The position numbers and the translations under genes were made by a program. DNA of 64,000 nt, taken from assembly GCF_030817415.1 (NCBI RefSeq), contig NZ_JAUSZI010000002.1:9176001-9240000 (forward strand), given 5' to 3'. Positions 1-9,019 of this stretch are shown piece by piece. Numbering within the stretch: position 1 is the first letter of the stretch; each line of letters starts with the position of its first letter. A model generated the notes under the pieces. It was not told where the DNA came from. It was given only the letters and a program-made list of their open reading frames with translations, and did no database searches. Source of the DNA: Streptomyces umbrinus. GTDB lineage: Bacteria > Actinomycetota > Actinomycetes > Streptomycetales > Streptomycetaceae.

Positions 1-1
1 C

Positions 2-874
2 GAACTCGTCGCCGCCCGCGCCGCGTTGGCCCAGGGCCGGTGGACAGCCGTACGCGGTCTGCTCGTCGAGACCGGCGACGACTGGGACCGCCGCGGTCAC
101 CGCGTCACCGCCCTCGCGCAGGAGTCCAGCACCCAGGCCTGGGCCCGTGACTGGCTGGTCGCCGAGCCCGAGTCGGGCGACGCCTCCGTGCTGCTCGCCC
201 TCGCCACCGTGCAGCGCGCCCTGAACGGCAAGGACAAGCCCGCCCGGGCGCGCGAGGCCTGTCGTGTCGCGGCCGGACTGCTGCCCGCCGACCCCACGCC
301 CTGGCTCGGGCTGCTGATGCTGGAGCGCGTGCTCGGGGGTGAGCAGGACGTGGTCCAGCTCTTCGACGAGGTGCGGCACCGGTACGCCGACCACCACCAC
401 GCCCACCATCTGATGGTGGCCCGGCTCGCCGAGCGAAGACCTGACGCCGGGCAGGACCCGCTGCACGAGGTCTACGACTTCGCGACCTGGTCGGCCGAAC
501 AGGCCCCCGCCGACTCGCCGTTGGCCATCCTCCCCGTCGTCGCGCACGCCGAGCGCTATCGCGTCCTGGCCGCCGCCGGCGTCGAGCCCGCCGATCCCGT
601 GGCCTCCGGGCACTGGGTCGGGCGCCGGGCCCGCCAGGTGATGAAGGCGGCCTTCGACTGGTGGCTGGAGTGGGAGCGCGACGACCATCCGCGCAGCCAG
701 ATCGACCTCAACTTCCTTGCCCACGCCAAGTTCTGCGAGGGTCGGGGCGCCGAGGCCGCCGCCCTCTTCCATCGCGTCGGGCCGTACGCCACCCCGGTGC
801 CGTGGTCATACCCCGACCGCGACCCGCACAAAGCCTTCCGTGCCGCACGCGACAGCGTGCTCGGGACGGTTTGA
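2..874 (+). CDS. TPR-like hypothetical protein, 5' partial
   Basis: The reading frame is open to the left edge of the window, so the true start lies outside. A TTG at 26 is only an internal codon. The visible 290 residues are Ala/Arg/Leu-rich, helical and without membrane segments. Their spacing of small and aromatic residues (for example ALAQGRWTAVRGLL, then REACRVAAGLLPADPTPWLGLLMLERVL) resembles TPR-type helical repeats. A His cluster (DHHHAHH) lies in the middle. It ends at TGA 872-874, 50 bp before the permease. No function can be assigned; a scaffold or interaction role would fit but is only inferred. Confidence 0.6.
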   Translation, partial: ELVAARAALAQGRWTAVRGLLVETGDDWDRRGHRVTALAQESSTQAWARDWLVAEPESGDASVLLALATVQRALNGKDKPARAREACRVAAGLLPADPTPWLGLLMLERVLGGEQDVVQLFDEVRHRYADHHHAHHLMVARLAERRPDAGQDPLHEVYDFATWSAEQAPADSPLAILPVVAHAERYRVLAAAGVEPADPVASGHWVGRRARQVMKAAFDWWLEWERDDHPRSQIDLNFLAHAKFCEGRGAEAAALFHRVGPYATPVPWSYPDRDPHKAFRAARDSVLGTV

Positions 875-924
875 ACAAACGCCCACACCGCAGCCACTGG
901 AACATCCGAAAGGACAATCCCGCC

Positions 925-2495
925 ATGACGACGGGCAGTTCGCATACCTCAAGTGCGTCGAGCACGAGTAGACAGGCCGCCGCCGACGGCGGCGGCATCA
1001 GTACATTCAAGGGTCAGGACCGCGCCCTGCGTTCCGACCGGCTCGGCACGGGGGGACTGCTGCTCTCCGTCCTCGCGGCGACCGCCCCGCTCATGGTGGT
1101 CGCGGGTGTCATGCCCACCACATTCGCGGTGATGGGCATCGTCGGCCAGCCGCTGCTCTTCGTCCTTCTCGGCATCGTGCTCGTCCTCTTCAGCGTCGGG
1201 TACGCCGAGATGAGCCGCCACGTCCACAACGCGGGCGCCTTCTACGCGTACATCTCCCGAGGCCTCGGCGGCACCGCGGGCTCGGGTGCCGCGGCGGTCG
1301 CGCTCGTCGCGTACAGCGCGCTGCAGATCGGCATCTACGGCATCTTCGGCTTCGAGGTGTCCGGCCTGTTCGCGACCTACCTCGAGGTCGAAGTCGCCTG
1401 GTGGATACCGGCGTTGGTGGCGGCGCTGGCCGTCGGCGCGCTCGGCTGGCTGAAGATCGACGTGAACGCGCGCGGGTGCTCGGCGTGCTCCTGGTCATCG
1501 AGGTCGCGCTGGTCGTCATCTTCGACGTCGCGGCCGTCGCCGACCCCGCCAGGGAGGGCCTGTCGCTGCACGCCTTCAACCCCGACACCCTCACCGGAGC
1601 GGGCGTCGGCACCGCGCTGTGCTTCTGCATCGCCGCCTTCACCGGCTTCGAACAGGCCCCCGTGTACGCGGAGGAGACCAGCCGCCCGCACATCCTGGTC
1701 CCGCGCGTGATGTTCCTTGCGATCGGCTTCGTCGCCACCTTCTTCGCGCTCAGCTCCTGGGCGCTGACCGTCGCCGCCGGGCCCTCGGGAATCGTGGGCG
1801 CCGCGCAGAAGCAGAGTGCGGGGCTGCTGTTCTTCCTCACCGAGGAGCGGCTCGGCGGGACGTTCACGGACGTGCTCCATGTGCTGTTCGTGACCGGCAT
1901 GTTCGCGGCGTTGCTCAGCTTCCACAACGTCGTCGCCCGGTACGCCTTCGCCATGGGCCGGGAGGGCCTGCTGCCCTCCGTCTTCGGCCGGACCACGGGC
2001 GCGAGCGGCGCGCCCGGCACCGGATCGCTGCTGCAGACCGTCATCGCCGTGGTGGTCGTCGGGGCGTTCGCCGTCGCCGACGACAAGCCGACCGGCGACC
2101 CGACCGCGCCCGTGCTGCAGCTGTTCACCTGGATGGGCAACGTCGGCGCACTCGGCGTGATCGTGCTGATGGCCGCGGCCTCGCTCTCCGTCGTCGTGTT
2201 CTTCGCCCGCCGGGGCGCCGCGGGAGCCCAGGCCTGGCGTCTCGTGGCCTCCGTGATCGCCGGTGTCTCGCTGCTCGTCATCGCCGTCTACACCGTCAAG
2301 GACTTCGACGTCCTCGTGGGCGCGGGCCCCGACTCCTCGCTGAGCTGGGTGCTGCCCGGCATCATCGTGCTGGCCGCCCTGGCGGGCATCCTCCAGGGCC
2401 TCTACCTGCGGGCCCGCAAGCCCGAGGCGCACGCCAGGATCGGGCTCGGCAACGAGGCGTTCCAGCTGGAGAAGGCGGCCGAGGAGGACGTGTGA
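925..2495 (+). pseudogene. APC-family amino acid permease, frame-shifted
   Basis: Two consecutive reading frames together encode one amino acid/polyamine/organocation permease of about 520 aa with around 12 hydrophobic segments. The N-terminal half (ATG 925) has the APC signature region LGTGGLLLSVLAATAPLMVV. The reading moves to another frame near 1470, where DVNAR should continue into VLGVLLVIEVALVV. The junction lies in a GCGCGCGGG run and needs either one missing base or two extra bases. The second half contains FTGFEQAPVYAEET and further membrane segments. If the indel is real, the transporter is broken after about five helices; if it is a sequencing error, the gene is intact. Substrate is unknown, with amino acids or amines the usual range. 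The downstream redox genes appear unrelated. Confidence 0.8.
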
Positions 2496-2649
2496 GCGGC
2501 TCGGTCGCCCGGGTGTCGCAGGCCGGCCTCCGGCTGACGGGCGTCTCGCGGGCGGGCATCCTGCCCGTTGGGCACTCGCTCACGGCACTCGGCTCATGGG
2601 CGCCGCGATTCTGAGAAAGCCGTAAGAAGTGATTACGGAACTCTGACGG

Positions 2650-2686
2650 ACATCCTTGGCCCCTGGCTTCCGGGGGCCGAGGATGT
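2650..2686 (+). promoter_or_regulatory. Inverted repeat upstream of the molybdopterin oxidoreductase
   Basis: ACATCCTTGGCCCC and GGGGGCCGAGGATGT face each other and form a long stem with one wobble, ending 12 bp before the GTG start at 2699. It could be a 5'-leader hairpin or the terminator of the permease transcript. There is no U-run, so the role is open. Confidence 0.4.
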
Positions 2687-2698
2687 TCGAATCAACAG

Positions 2699-3436
2699 GT
2701 GAACACGGAACAACCGACCGCTTCGGATCCGGAGGAGAGCGGCACTCCGGTCGGGCGGCGGCTCATGCTCGGCATGCTCGGGCTCGGCGCACTCGGCGTG
2801 GCCACCGCGCCCACGCTCCAGAGAGGCCTGGAGTCCTTCCTCGGCGGCGCCGCGGACAAGGATCCGACCGGGCTGACCGGCCTGCTCCCCAATGGCGGCG
2901 GCTTCCGCTACTACTCGGTCACCTCGTCCGTCCCGCACAAGAACGAGGACACCTACCGCCTCAAGATCGACGGCCTGGTCGACCACCCCGCCACGTACAC
3001 GCTGGCCGATCTGCGTGCCCTGCCGCAGACCCGGATGGTCCGCGACGTCCAGTGCGTCACGGGGTGGAGAGTGCCCGACACGCCCTTTGAAGGCGTACGA
3101 CTGTCCCAGTTGCTGGACGCCGCGGGGGTGCGCTCTTCTGCCGGGGCGGTGCGGTTCACATGCTTCGACGGTGCGTACTCGGAGAGCCTGACCCTGGCCC
3201 AGGCCCGCCGTGCCGATGTCCTCGTGGCCCTGCGTATGCAGGACAAGGACCTGAACCATTCGCATGGTGGTCCCGTCCGTCTCTATGTCGCCCCCATGTA
3301 CTTCTACAAGTCCGCGAAGTGGCTCTCCGGCATCACCCTCACGTCGGACGTCCGGCCCGGCTACTGGGAGGACCGGGGCTACGACGTGGACGCGTGGGTG
3401 GGCCGCTCGAACGGACGTGACGATGACGCGACCTGA
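2699..3436 (+). CDS. Tat-exported molybdopterin-dependent oxidoreductase (sulfite oxidase fold, MsrP/YedY-like)
   Basis: 245 aa with a twin-arginine leader (VGRRLMLGMLGLGALGVA, residues 18-35), so the folded enzyme is probably exported with its cofactor. The body has the SUOX molybdopterin-binding fold. DVQCVTGW (near residue 118) holds the conserved Mo-coordinating Cys; LNHSHGGPVRLYVAPMYFYKSAKWLSGI is the typical C-terminal half. Related proteins are oxidoreductases such as methionine-sulfoxide reductase MsrP. The overlapping next gene encodes a cytochrome b-like membrane protein, a plausible electron donor, so the pair resembles MsrPQ in logic though not necessarily in substrate. GTG 2699 is used because the Tat signal starts soon after it; the ribosome site is weak. 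Confidence 0.85.
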   Translation: MNTEQPTASDPEESGTPVGRRLMLGMLGLGALGVATAPTLQRGLESFLGGAADKDPTGLTGLLPNGGGFRYYSVTSSVPHKNEDTYRLKIDGLVDHPATYTLADLRALPQTRMVRDVQCVTGWRVPDTPFEGVRLSQLLDAAGVRSSAGAVRFTCFDGAYSESLTLAQARRADVLVALRMQDKDLNHSHGGPVRLYVAPMYFYKSAKWLSGITLTSDVRPGYWEDRGYDVDAWVGRSNGRDDDAT

Positions 3437-4088
3437 GACCGAGGCCCCGGGAGCGCCCGACCGGACGCCGGACACCGGGGAGCGCTTTGCGGGTGCGGTG
3501 CGGGTGCCGCGGTTCGCGCCCGCCGAGAGGTGGGTGCACCGGGTGACGGCCGTGTTGATGGGGGTGTGCGTGGCGACCGCGGCCTGTCTGTACCTGCCGC
3601 AGCTCGCCGAACTCGTCGGGCGGCGTGAACTGGTTGTACGGGTGCACGAGTGGTCGGGGCTGTTGTTGCCGGTGCCTGTCCTGGCCGGGCTCGTCTCGCG
3701 GGCCTTCCGGAAGGACCTGCGGATGCTCAACCGGTTCGGGCCGCACGACGGGGTGTGGCTGCGGGCGGCGCTTCGGCGTGACGCCCGGCCCGAGTCGCGG
3801 CCGGCCGGGAAGTTCAACGCCGGGCAGAAGGTGTACGCGGCGTGGATCGCCGGGGCCGTTCTCGTCATGCTCGGGACCGGGTTGTTGATGTGGTTCACGC
3901 ATCTTGCGCCGCTTGTGTGGCGCACGAGTGCGACCTTCGTGCATGACTGGCTTGCTCTGACCATCGGGCTTGTTCTTGCCGGGCACATTGGGATGGCCAT
4001 GGCCCGTCCGGAGGCCCGGCGAGGGCTCCGGACGGGGTCCGTCAGCAAGGAGTGGGCGGAGGAAGAGCATCCGCTCTGGCGGCCGTAG
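3423..4088 (+). CDS. Cytochrome b/b561-type membrane protein
   Basis: 221 aa. The ATG at 3423 overlaps the end of the oxidoreductase gene by 14 bp, implying translational coupling. Four hydrophobic segments are visible (VTAVLMGVCVATAACLYLP, WSGLLLPVPVLAGLV, WIAGAVLVMLGTGLLMW, WLALTIGLVLAGHIGMAM). Histidines sit at helix ends (RWVHRVTA, VHEWSG, FVHDWLAL, AGHIGMA), as expected for b-type haem ligands. It probably passes quinol-derived electrons to the exported molybdoenzyme. The assignment rests on topology, His placement and context; the electron donor is inferred. Confidence 0.8.
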   Translation: MTRPETEAPGAPDRTPDTGERFAGAVRVPRFAPAERWVHRVTAVLMGVCVATAACLYLPQLAELVGRRELVVRVHEWSGLLLPVPVLAGLVSRAFRKDLRMLNRFGPHDGVWLRAALRRDARPESRPAGKFNAGQKVYAAWIAGAVLVMLGTGLLMWFTHLAPLVWRTSATFVHDWLALTIGLVLAGHIGMAMARPEARRGLRTGSVSKEWAEEEHPLWRP

Positions 4089-4148
4089 GGGTGGCCTCCG
4101 GCGATTGGGCGGGGGGATGACCGGTTGTTGAGTGGGTGCGGGTGTGTT

Positions 4149-4188
4149 GGGGCTGGTCGCGCAGTTCCCCGCGCCCCTAGAGGGGCGC
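4149..4188. repeat. Interspersed GC-rich intergenic repeat, copy 1 (terminator-like)
   Basis: A 30-bp core (4149-4178) is identical to 9020-9049. It lies between convergent genes and includes the stop codon of the zinc dehydrogenase. GCGCCCCT/AGGGGCGC (4171-4188) can fold into a hairpin. Such GGGGCTGGTCGCGCAGTTCC elements are scattered through many Streptomyces genomes between convergent genes; a terminator role is likely. Confidence 0.7.
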
Positions 4189-5214
4189 CGGGGCCTCGAA
4201 GTCCAGCAGAACCTTGCACGACTCCGCTCGGTCTGCCGCCAGGGTGAAGGCCGATTCGGCCTCGCTGAGGGGGACCACCGCGCTGACCAAGTTGTCGAAG
4301 CGGGGCTCTCGGGCGAGGAGCGCGAGGGCGTCGTCGAACTCCGTGTCGAAGCGGAAGGCTCCTCGGAGTTCGATCTCCCGGCTGACGACGAGGTTGCCCG
4401 CGAAGGGGGACTGGCCGGGGGGCAGCATGCCGAGTTGGACCACGACCCCGCCACGGCGTACGAGGCGGAGGCAGGTGTCGAGGCCGGCGGCGACGCCCGA
4501 GGCCTCGATGGCCGCGTCCACCTCGGAGGGCCAGGCGGGAGCGGACGGGTCGTCCGCGCGCAGTGCCTCGTCCGCGCCTGCCGCCACCGCGTACTCCAGG
4601 GCGCGCGGGAGCAGGTCCGTGACCGTGACCCGTGCGGCTCCCGCCGCCTTCGCCGCCGCTACGACCAGGCAGCCGATGGGGCCGGCACCGGTGACGAGGA
4701 CGTGCTTGGCGGTCACGTCTCCGGCCCGTCGTACCGCGTGGAGTGCGACGGAGAGCGGCTCTGCCAACGCGGCCCGGCGGAGGGGGAGTCCGGCGGGGAT
4801 CGGACGCAACTGCTCGGCTGGGACGACGACCTGTGCCGCGAAACCGCCCTGGACGTGGGGCGTGCGGGCCGCGCTGCCCAGGTAGCGGGTGTCGCGGCAC
4901 ACGTTCCGGCGGCCGTCGGAGCACTCGGGGCACACCCCGCAGGGCGTGGCCGGGTGTACGGCAACGGGCGTACCGAGGGCGGGGCCTGATGTTCCGTCAC
5001 CGTAGAGGAGTACCGTCCCGACCACCTCGTGGCCGAGGACCATCGGCTCGCGGAGGCGGAAGTCGCCGACGCCGCCGTGCCGCCAGTAGTGGAGGTCGGA
5101 TCCGCACACTCCGCCGTACCGTACGGCGACGAGGGCCTCGCCGGGGCCGGGGGAGGGGACCGGGAGTTCGTCCACGCGCAGGTCGTCCTGGCCGTGGATC
5201 ACACAACCGAGCAT
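4177..5214 (-). CDS. idnD: Zinc-dependent alcohol dehydrogenase, probable L-idonate 5-dehydrogenase
   Basis: 345-aa medium-chain dehydrogenase. The catalytic-zinc motifs GGVCGSDLHYW and GHEVVGTV, four structural-zinc cysteines (CGVCPECSDGRRNVC) and the Rossmann motif VTGAGPIGCLVVAAA are all present. L-idonate dehydrogenase oxidises L-idonate to 5-ketogluconate, which the neighbouring SDR would reduce to gluconate for phosphorylation by the kinase upstream. This pathway reading rests on context; sorbitol or threonine dehydrogenases look similar. It is the last gene of the leftward gluconate operon. ATG 5214 is preferred because AAGGG lies 9 nt before it, whereas GTG 5220 is too close. The stop lies inside the interspersed repeat. 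Confidence 0.8.
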   Translation of the reverse strand: MLGCVIHGQDDLRVDELPVPSPGPGEALVAVRYGGVCGSDLHYWRHGGVGDFRLREPMVLGHEVVGTVLLYGDGTSGPALGTPVAVHPATPCGVCPECSDGRRNVCRDTRYLGSAARTPHVQGGFAAQVVVPAEQLRPIPAGLPLRRAALAEPLSVALHAVRRAGDVTAKHVLVTGAGPIGCLVVAAAKAAGAARVTVTDLLPRALEYAVAAGADEALRADDPSAPAWPSEVDAAIEASGVAAGLDTCLRLVRRGGVVVQLGMLPPGQSPFAGNLVVSREIELRGAFRFDTEFDDALALLAREPRFDNLVSAVVPLSEAESAFTLAADRAESCKVLLDFEAPAPL

Positions 5215-5249
5215 CAGCACACACCCTTTCGGGGAACTTCAGGCTTTCG

Positions 5250-5304
5250 GAGAGCTCATGCCCTGAGAGCTCATGTCCTGAGAGCTCACGTTCGGAGAAC
5301 TCAG
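5250..5304. repeat. 15-bp tandem repeat between idnD and idnO
   Basis: Three adjacent 15-bp units (5250-5264, 5265-5279, 5280-5294; GAGAGCTCATGYCCT-like) and a partial fourth fill the short gap and reach the idnO stop. Units 1 and 2 differ at one base. No function is evident. Confidence 0.8.
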
Positions 5305-6059
5305 AGGACGCTGGTCATGCCGCCGTCGACGTACAGCACCTGTCCGCTGACGAAGTCCGCCGCCGGGGAGGCGAGGAACAGGACTCCGCCGACCAGGTCC
5401 TCCGTACGGCCCCAGCGGCCGGCCGGGGTCCTCCGGCGGACCCAGGCGCTGAACTCCGGGTCGTCGACGAGGGGTTGGGTCAGTTCGGTCTCGATGTAGC
5501 CGGGGCCGAGGCCGTTCACCTGGACGCCGTGCGGCCCCCAGTCGGCGCACATGCCCTTGGTCAGCATCTTCAGCGCGCCCTTGGTGGCGGCGTACGGCGC
5601 GATCCCGGGCCGTGCCACCTCGCTCTGCAGGGAGCAGATGTTGACGATCTTGCCGTGTCCGCGCGCGGTCATGCCGCGGGCGGCCTCGCGGCCCACGAGG
5701 AAGGCACTGGTGAGGTTGGTGTTGAGGATGCGGTGCCAGTCGGCGTCGGCGAACTCCAGGAGCGGGGCCCGCAGTTGCATCCCGGCGTTGTTGACGAGGA
5801 TGTCCAGCGGGCCCACCCGCTCCTCGACGTCCGCTATCCCGGCGGCCACCGACGGGCCGTCGGTCACGTCGAAGGCGGCCGTGTGGATCTCGCCCGGCAG
5901 TTCCGCGGCGGCCTTGGTGAGCCGGTCGGTGTCGCGGCCGTTCAGGACCACCGTGCAGCCTGCCTCGGCGAGACCCCGGGCCAGCGCGAGGCCGATGCCC
6001 CGGCTGGACCCGGTGACCAGTGCCGTACGGCCGCTGATGTCGAAGAGAGGGTGAGTCAT
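5301..6059 (-). CDS. idnO: SDR-family oxidoreductase, probable gluconate 5-dehydrogenase
   Basis: 252-aa classical short-chain dehydrogenase. It shows the nucleotide-binding TGSSRGIGLA near residue 17, the NNAG motif (LVNNAGMQL), a catalytic Ser region (ICSLQS), YAATKGALK carrying the YxxxK pair, and the C-terminal ADFVSGQVLYVDGGMT. The predicted reaction is NAD(P)H-dependent interconversion of 5-ketogluconate and gluconate in the cytosol. The placement between a gluconate permease and an idonate-type dehydrogenase supports this over other SDR activities. It is the third gene of the leftward operon, 25 bp after gntP. An upstream GGGAG motif precedes the ATG. Confidence 0.85.
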   Translation of the reverse strand: MTHPLFDISGRTALVTGSSRGIGLALARGLAEAGCTVVLNGRDTDRLTKAAAELPGEIHTAAFDVTDGPSVAAGIADVEERVGPLDILVNNAGMQLRAPLLEFADADWHRILNTNLTSAFLVGREAARGMTARGHGKIVNICSLQSEVARPGIAPYAATKGALKMLTKGMCADWGPHGVQVNGLGPGYIETELTQPLVDDPEFSAWVRRRTPAGRWGRTEDLVGGVLFLASPAADFVSGQVLYVDGGMTSVL

Positions 6060-6084
6060 CGTTGTACTACTCCCGGAGAGCGAG

Positions 6085-7512
6085 CTAGATCACTAGGGAC
6101 AGCAGGAGGACCAGGGCGCCGGCGACCACGGAGATGATGGTCTCCATGACCGACCAGGTCTTGATGGTCTGGCCGACGCTGAGGCCGAAGTACTCCTTGA
6201 CCAGCCAGAACCCGGCGTCGTTCACGTGGGAGAAGAACAGTGAACCGGCGCCGATGGCCAGCACGAGCAGCGACGCGTGCGCGGTCGACATGTCGGCCGC
6301 GAGCGGGGCCACGAGACCGGCCGCCGAGATGGTGGCGACGGTCGCGGAACCGGTCGCGAGCCGGATCGCCACCGCGATCAGCCAGGCGAGCAGCAGCGCG
6401 GGTATCGACCAGTCCTTGGATATGTCCAGGATCATCTGGCCCACGCCGGAGTCGATCAGCGTCTGCTTGAAGCCGCCGCCCGCACCGACGATCAGCAGGA
6501 TGCCCGCGATCGGGCCGAGGGACTTCTCGACGGTCGAGGAGATCCGGTCCTTGGTGAACCCGGCCGCCCGGCCGAGGGTGAAGATGGCGACGAGCACGGC
6601 CGCGAGCAGGGCGATCAGCGGCGAGCCGATCACGTCGAAGACGCGCTGCACCATGTTCTCGGGGTCGTCGATGACGATGTCCACCAGTGCCTTGGCCAGC
6701 ATCAGCACGACCGGCAGCATCACGGTGGCGATGGTGACGCCGAAGCCGGGGCGCTTCTCCAGGTCCTCGGAGGCGCGCTGCGCGGGGGTCTGGGGGGAAC
6801 CCCCAGTTGAAAGCAGCATCTTCTCCGGCGCCGGGACGTCCACCCAGCGGGCCGCGTACTTGGAGAAGACCGGGCCCGCGATGATCACGGTCGGGATGGC
6901 GACCAGGATGCCGAGTGCGAGGGTGACGCCGAGGTTCGCCTTGACCGCGTCGATCGCGACCAGCGGGCCGGGGTGCGGCGGGATCAGCCCGTGCATCACG
7001 GAGAGACCTGCGAGCGCCGGGATGCCGATGCGCATCAGCGAGTAGTTGCCGCGCTTGGCGACCATCAGGACGACCGGGATAAGGAGCACGATGCCGACTT
7101 CAAAGAACAGCGGCAGTCCGATCACCGAGGCGATCAGGACCATCGCCCACGGCATCGAGCGTCCGCCGGCCTTGGCGAGGATCGTGTCGACGATCTGGTC
7201 GGCGCCGCCGGAGTCCGCGAGCAGCTTGCCGAGGATCGCGCCGAGCGCGATCAGGACGCCCACACCGGCCACGGTCGAACCGAGGCCGGCCGAGAAGCTG
7301 GTGATCGCCTTGTCGAGGGGCGCTCCGGCGAAGGCGCCGAGCGCCAGCGACCCGATGGTCAGGGCGAGGAAGGCGTGCAGCCTGAACTTGGTGATGAGCA
7401 GGACGATGACGGCGATGCCCGCCAGCACGGCGATGCCCAGCTGAGCGTGGCCCGCCGAGGTGATCGGCTCGACGGGGTCCGCTGCCAGCATCTCGACACT
7501 GAGTCTGGTCAC
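6085..7512 (-). CDS. gntP: Gluconate:H+ symporter (GntP family)
   Basis: 475-aa membrane protein with 12 or more hydrophobic segments. GntP hallmarks include ALGAILGKLLADSGGADQIV, GLPLFFEVGIVLLIPVV, HGLIPPHPGPL and the C-terminal FFSHVNDAGFWLVKEYF. It imports gluconate by proton symport for the upstream kinase. The open frame runs much further upstream, but that part overlaps gntK and is not homologous. GTG 7512 is chosen because AAGGA lies about 8 nt before it and the protein then begins just ahead of the first helix. Confidence 0.92.
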   Translation of the reverse strand: MTRLSVEMLAADPVEPITSAGHAQLGIAVLAGIAVIVLLITKFRLHAFLALTIGSLALGAFAGAPLDKAITSFSAGLGSTVAGVGVLIALGAILGKLLADSGGADQIVDTILAKAGGRSMPWAMVLIASVIGLPLFFEVGIVLLIPVVLMVAKRGNYSLMRIGIPALAGLSVMHGLIPPHPGPLVAIDAVKANLGVTLALGILVAIPTVIIAGPVFSKYAARWVDVPAPEKMLLSTGGSPQTPAQRASEDLEKRPGFGVTIATVMLPVVLMLAKALVDIVIDDPENMVQRVFDVIGSPLIALLAAVLVAIFTLGRAAGFTKDRISSTVEKSLGPIAGILLIVGAGGGFKQTLIDSGVGQMILDISKDWSIPALLLAWLIAVAIRLATGSATVATISAAGLVAPLAADMSTAHASLLVLAIGAGSLFFSHVNDAGFWLVKEYFGLSVGQTIKTWSVMETIISVVAGALVLLLSLVI

Positions 7513-7574
7513 GGTGGTTTTCCTTGAGGGGAGGGGAGGACTGTGGGGGTGGGGCTGAGTGGGGGCTGCGGGAG

Positions 7575-8084
7575 TTACCCGTCGAGGCCGTGCAGCGCGG
7601 TCACGGCCCGGTCGGTGATCTCCTCGGGGCTGCCGGAGACATCCACCGCGACACCCGTCTCGTCCGCCTGGAGCGGCTGGAGGGTGGCGAACTGGGAGTC
7701 CAGGAGCGCCGTCGGCATGAAGTGGCCCTGGCGGTGCGTCATCCGGTCCTCGATGAGCTGCCGGTCGCCCGTGAGGTGGACGAAGACGACTCCGGGAGCG
7801 GCAGACCTGAGCCGGTCCCGGTAGCTGCGCTTCAGTGCGGAACTGCTGACCACTCCGCCGAGGCCGGCCCGACCGTGTGCCCAGGCGCCGATGGCGTCGA
7901 GCCAGGGCCAGCGGTCCTCGTCGGTCAGCGGTGTCCCGGCCGTCATCTTGGCGATGTTGGCCTCGGGGTGGAAGTCGTCGCCCTCGGCGTAGGGAACGCC
8001 GAGCCGCTGGGCGAGCAGGGGACCGATGGTGGTCTTGCCCGTGCCTGCCACTCCCATGACCACGACGACGTGGGGGGTGCTCAT
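7575..8084 (-). CDS. gntK: Gluconokinase
   Basis: 169-aa P-loop kinase of the usual GntK length. Walker A is GVAGTGKTT (residues 11-19), followed by the family motif EGDDFHPEANIAKMTAGTPLTDEDRWPWL, then SSSALKRSYRDRLR and HRQGHFMPTALLDSQF. It phosphorylates D-gluconate to 6-phosphogluconate for the pentose-phosphate pathway. ATG 8084 is used; an upstream in-frame ATG (8168) would add 28 residues not found in the family. It is the first gene of the leftward operon, divergent from the GntR regulator. Confidence 0.93.
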   Translation of the reverse strand: MSTPHVVVVMGVAGTGKTTIGPLLAQRLGVPYAEGDDFHPEANIAKMTAGTPLTDEDRWPWLDAIGAWAHGRAGLGGVVSSSALKRSYRDRLRSAAPGVVFVHLTGDRQLIEDRMTHRQGHFMPTALLDSQFATLQPLQADETGVAVDVSGSPEEITDRAVTALHGLDG

Positions 8085-8191
8085 CACTGCCTCGCTGTCT
8101 TCCTCGACACCCGGATTCGGCTTCCCGGTGTCGACATCCAGATGCCGGATGTACGTCAGGTGCCGCATCCGTCACGACACTGAAACCCATA

Positions 8192-8262
8192 GGTCAGATG
8201 AATTCAAGAGTCTGTGACGTATAAGTCTGACTTTTTGTTCCCGGCGTCCGACTCGTAGGCTG
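8192..8262. promoter_or_regulatory. Divergent gntK/gntR control region with inverted repeats and a leaderless promoter
   Basis: GTCAGA (8193-8198) and TCTGAC (8226-8231) form separated inverted half-sites, and AGTCTGACT is itself a short palindrome; these are candidate GntR operators. For the rightward regulator, TAGGCT (8256-8261) is a -10 box exactly 7 nt before ATG 8269, predicting a leaderless mRNA. A -35 near TTTGTT is plausible. The operator assignment is inferred from position. Confidence 0.5.
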
Positions 8263-8268
8263 AACCCC

Positions 8269-8976
8269 ATGAGCACACCGGGCCGGGGGCTGCACGGCCA
8301 TGTACTGGAGAGCCTCGGTCCCGCCATCACCGCGGGTGAGTACCCGCCGGGCAGCGTGCTGCGCACCGACGAGCTGGCGCAGCGTTTCGAGGTGTCACGC
8401 TCGGTGATGCGCGAGGCGGTCCGGGTCCTGGAGTCGATGCACCTCGTGGAGTCCCGCCGCCGGGTCGGCGTCACCGTACGTCCCGCGAACGAGTGGAATG
8501 TCTACGATCCCCAGGTCATCCGGTGGCGGCTGGCGGGCGCCGACCGGCCCCGGCAGTTGCGCTCGCTGACCGTGCTGCGGTGTGCCGTCGAGCCGGTCGC
8601 CGCGGGGCTCGCCGCCAAGCACGCCACGGCCGAGCAGTGTGCCGAGCTCACCGAGTGTGCCCTCGGCATGGTGGCCAACTCGCGTGGCCACAGGCTGGAG
8701 GGGTATCTCGTCCACGACGTGGCCTTCCACCGGATCGTGCTGAACGCCTCCGGCAACGAGATGTTCGCGCGGCTCGGTGACGTGGTCGCCGAGGTTCTCG
8801 CCGGCCGTACTCACCATCAGGTCATGTTCGAGGATCCGGATCCGGCCGCCGTCACTCTCCACGTTCAGGTCGCCGAGGCGATTCGTGGGGGTGACGCGGT
8901 CCGGGCGGAGGAGTTGACACGGGAGATCGTCGTGGGTGCGCTTCAGGAACTGGATGTTCTTAGTCCGGAGGCCTGA
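8269..8976 (+). CDS. gntR: GntR-family (FadR subfamily) repressor of the gluconate operon
   Basis: 235 aa. The N-terminal winged helix-turn-helix (residues about 10-70, with LAQRFEVSRSVMREAVRVLESMHLV) is followed by an all-helical FCD ligand domain. Candidate metal/ligand residues are in HDVAFHRIVLNASGN and the later LHVQVAEAI. Divergent from gntK, it most likely represses the kinase-permease-SDR-dehydrogenase operon until gluconate or 6-phosphogluconate binds. The effector is not visible from sequence. There is no Shine-Dalgarno; the TAGGCT box 7 nt upstream indicates leaderless translation. Confidence 0.9.
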   Translation: MSTPGRGLHGHVLESLGPAITAGEYPPGSVLRTDELAQRFEVSRSVMREAVRVLESMHLVESRRRVGVTVRPANEWNVYDPQVIRWRLAGADRPRQLRSLTVLRCAVEPVAAGLAAKHATAEQCAELTECALGMVANSRGHRLEGYLVHDVAFHRIVLNASGNEMFARLGDVVAEVLAGRTHHQVMFEDPDPAAVTLHVQVAEAIRGGDAVRAEELTREIVVGALQELDVLSPEA

Positions 8977-9019
8977 ACTTCTGGGCCTCGGTGGGTAGTT
9001 GTTCGGCTGCGGGTGCGTG

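Noticed and set aside
7513..8190. N-terminal extension of the gluconate permease
   Set aside because: The open frame upstream of GTG 7512 lies antisense-frame to gntK and is Arg/Pro/His-rich without similarity to GntP; the Shine-Dalgarno supports 7512.
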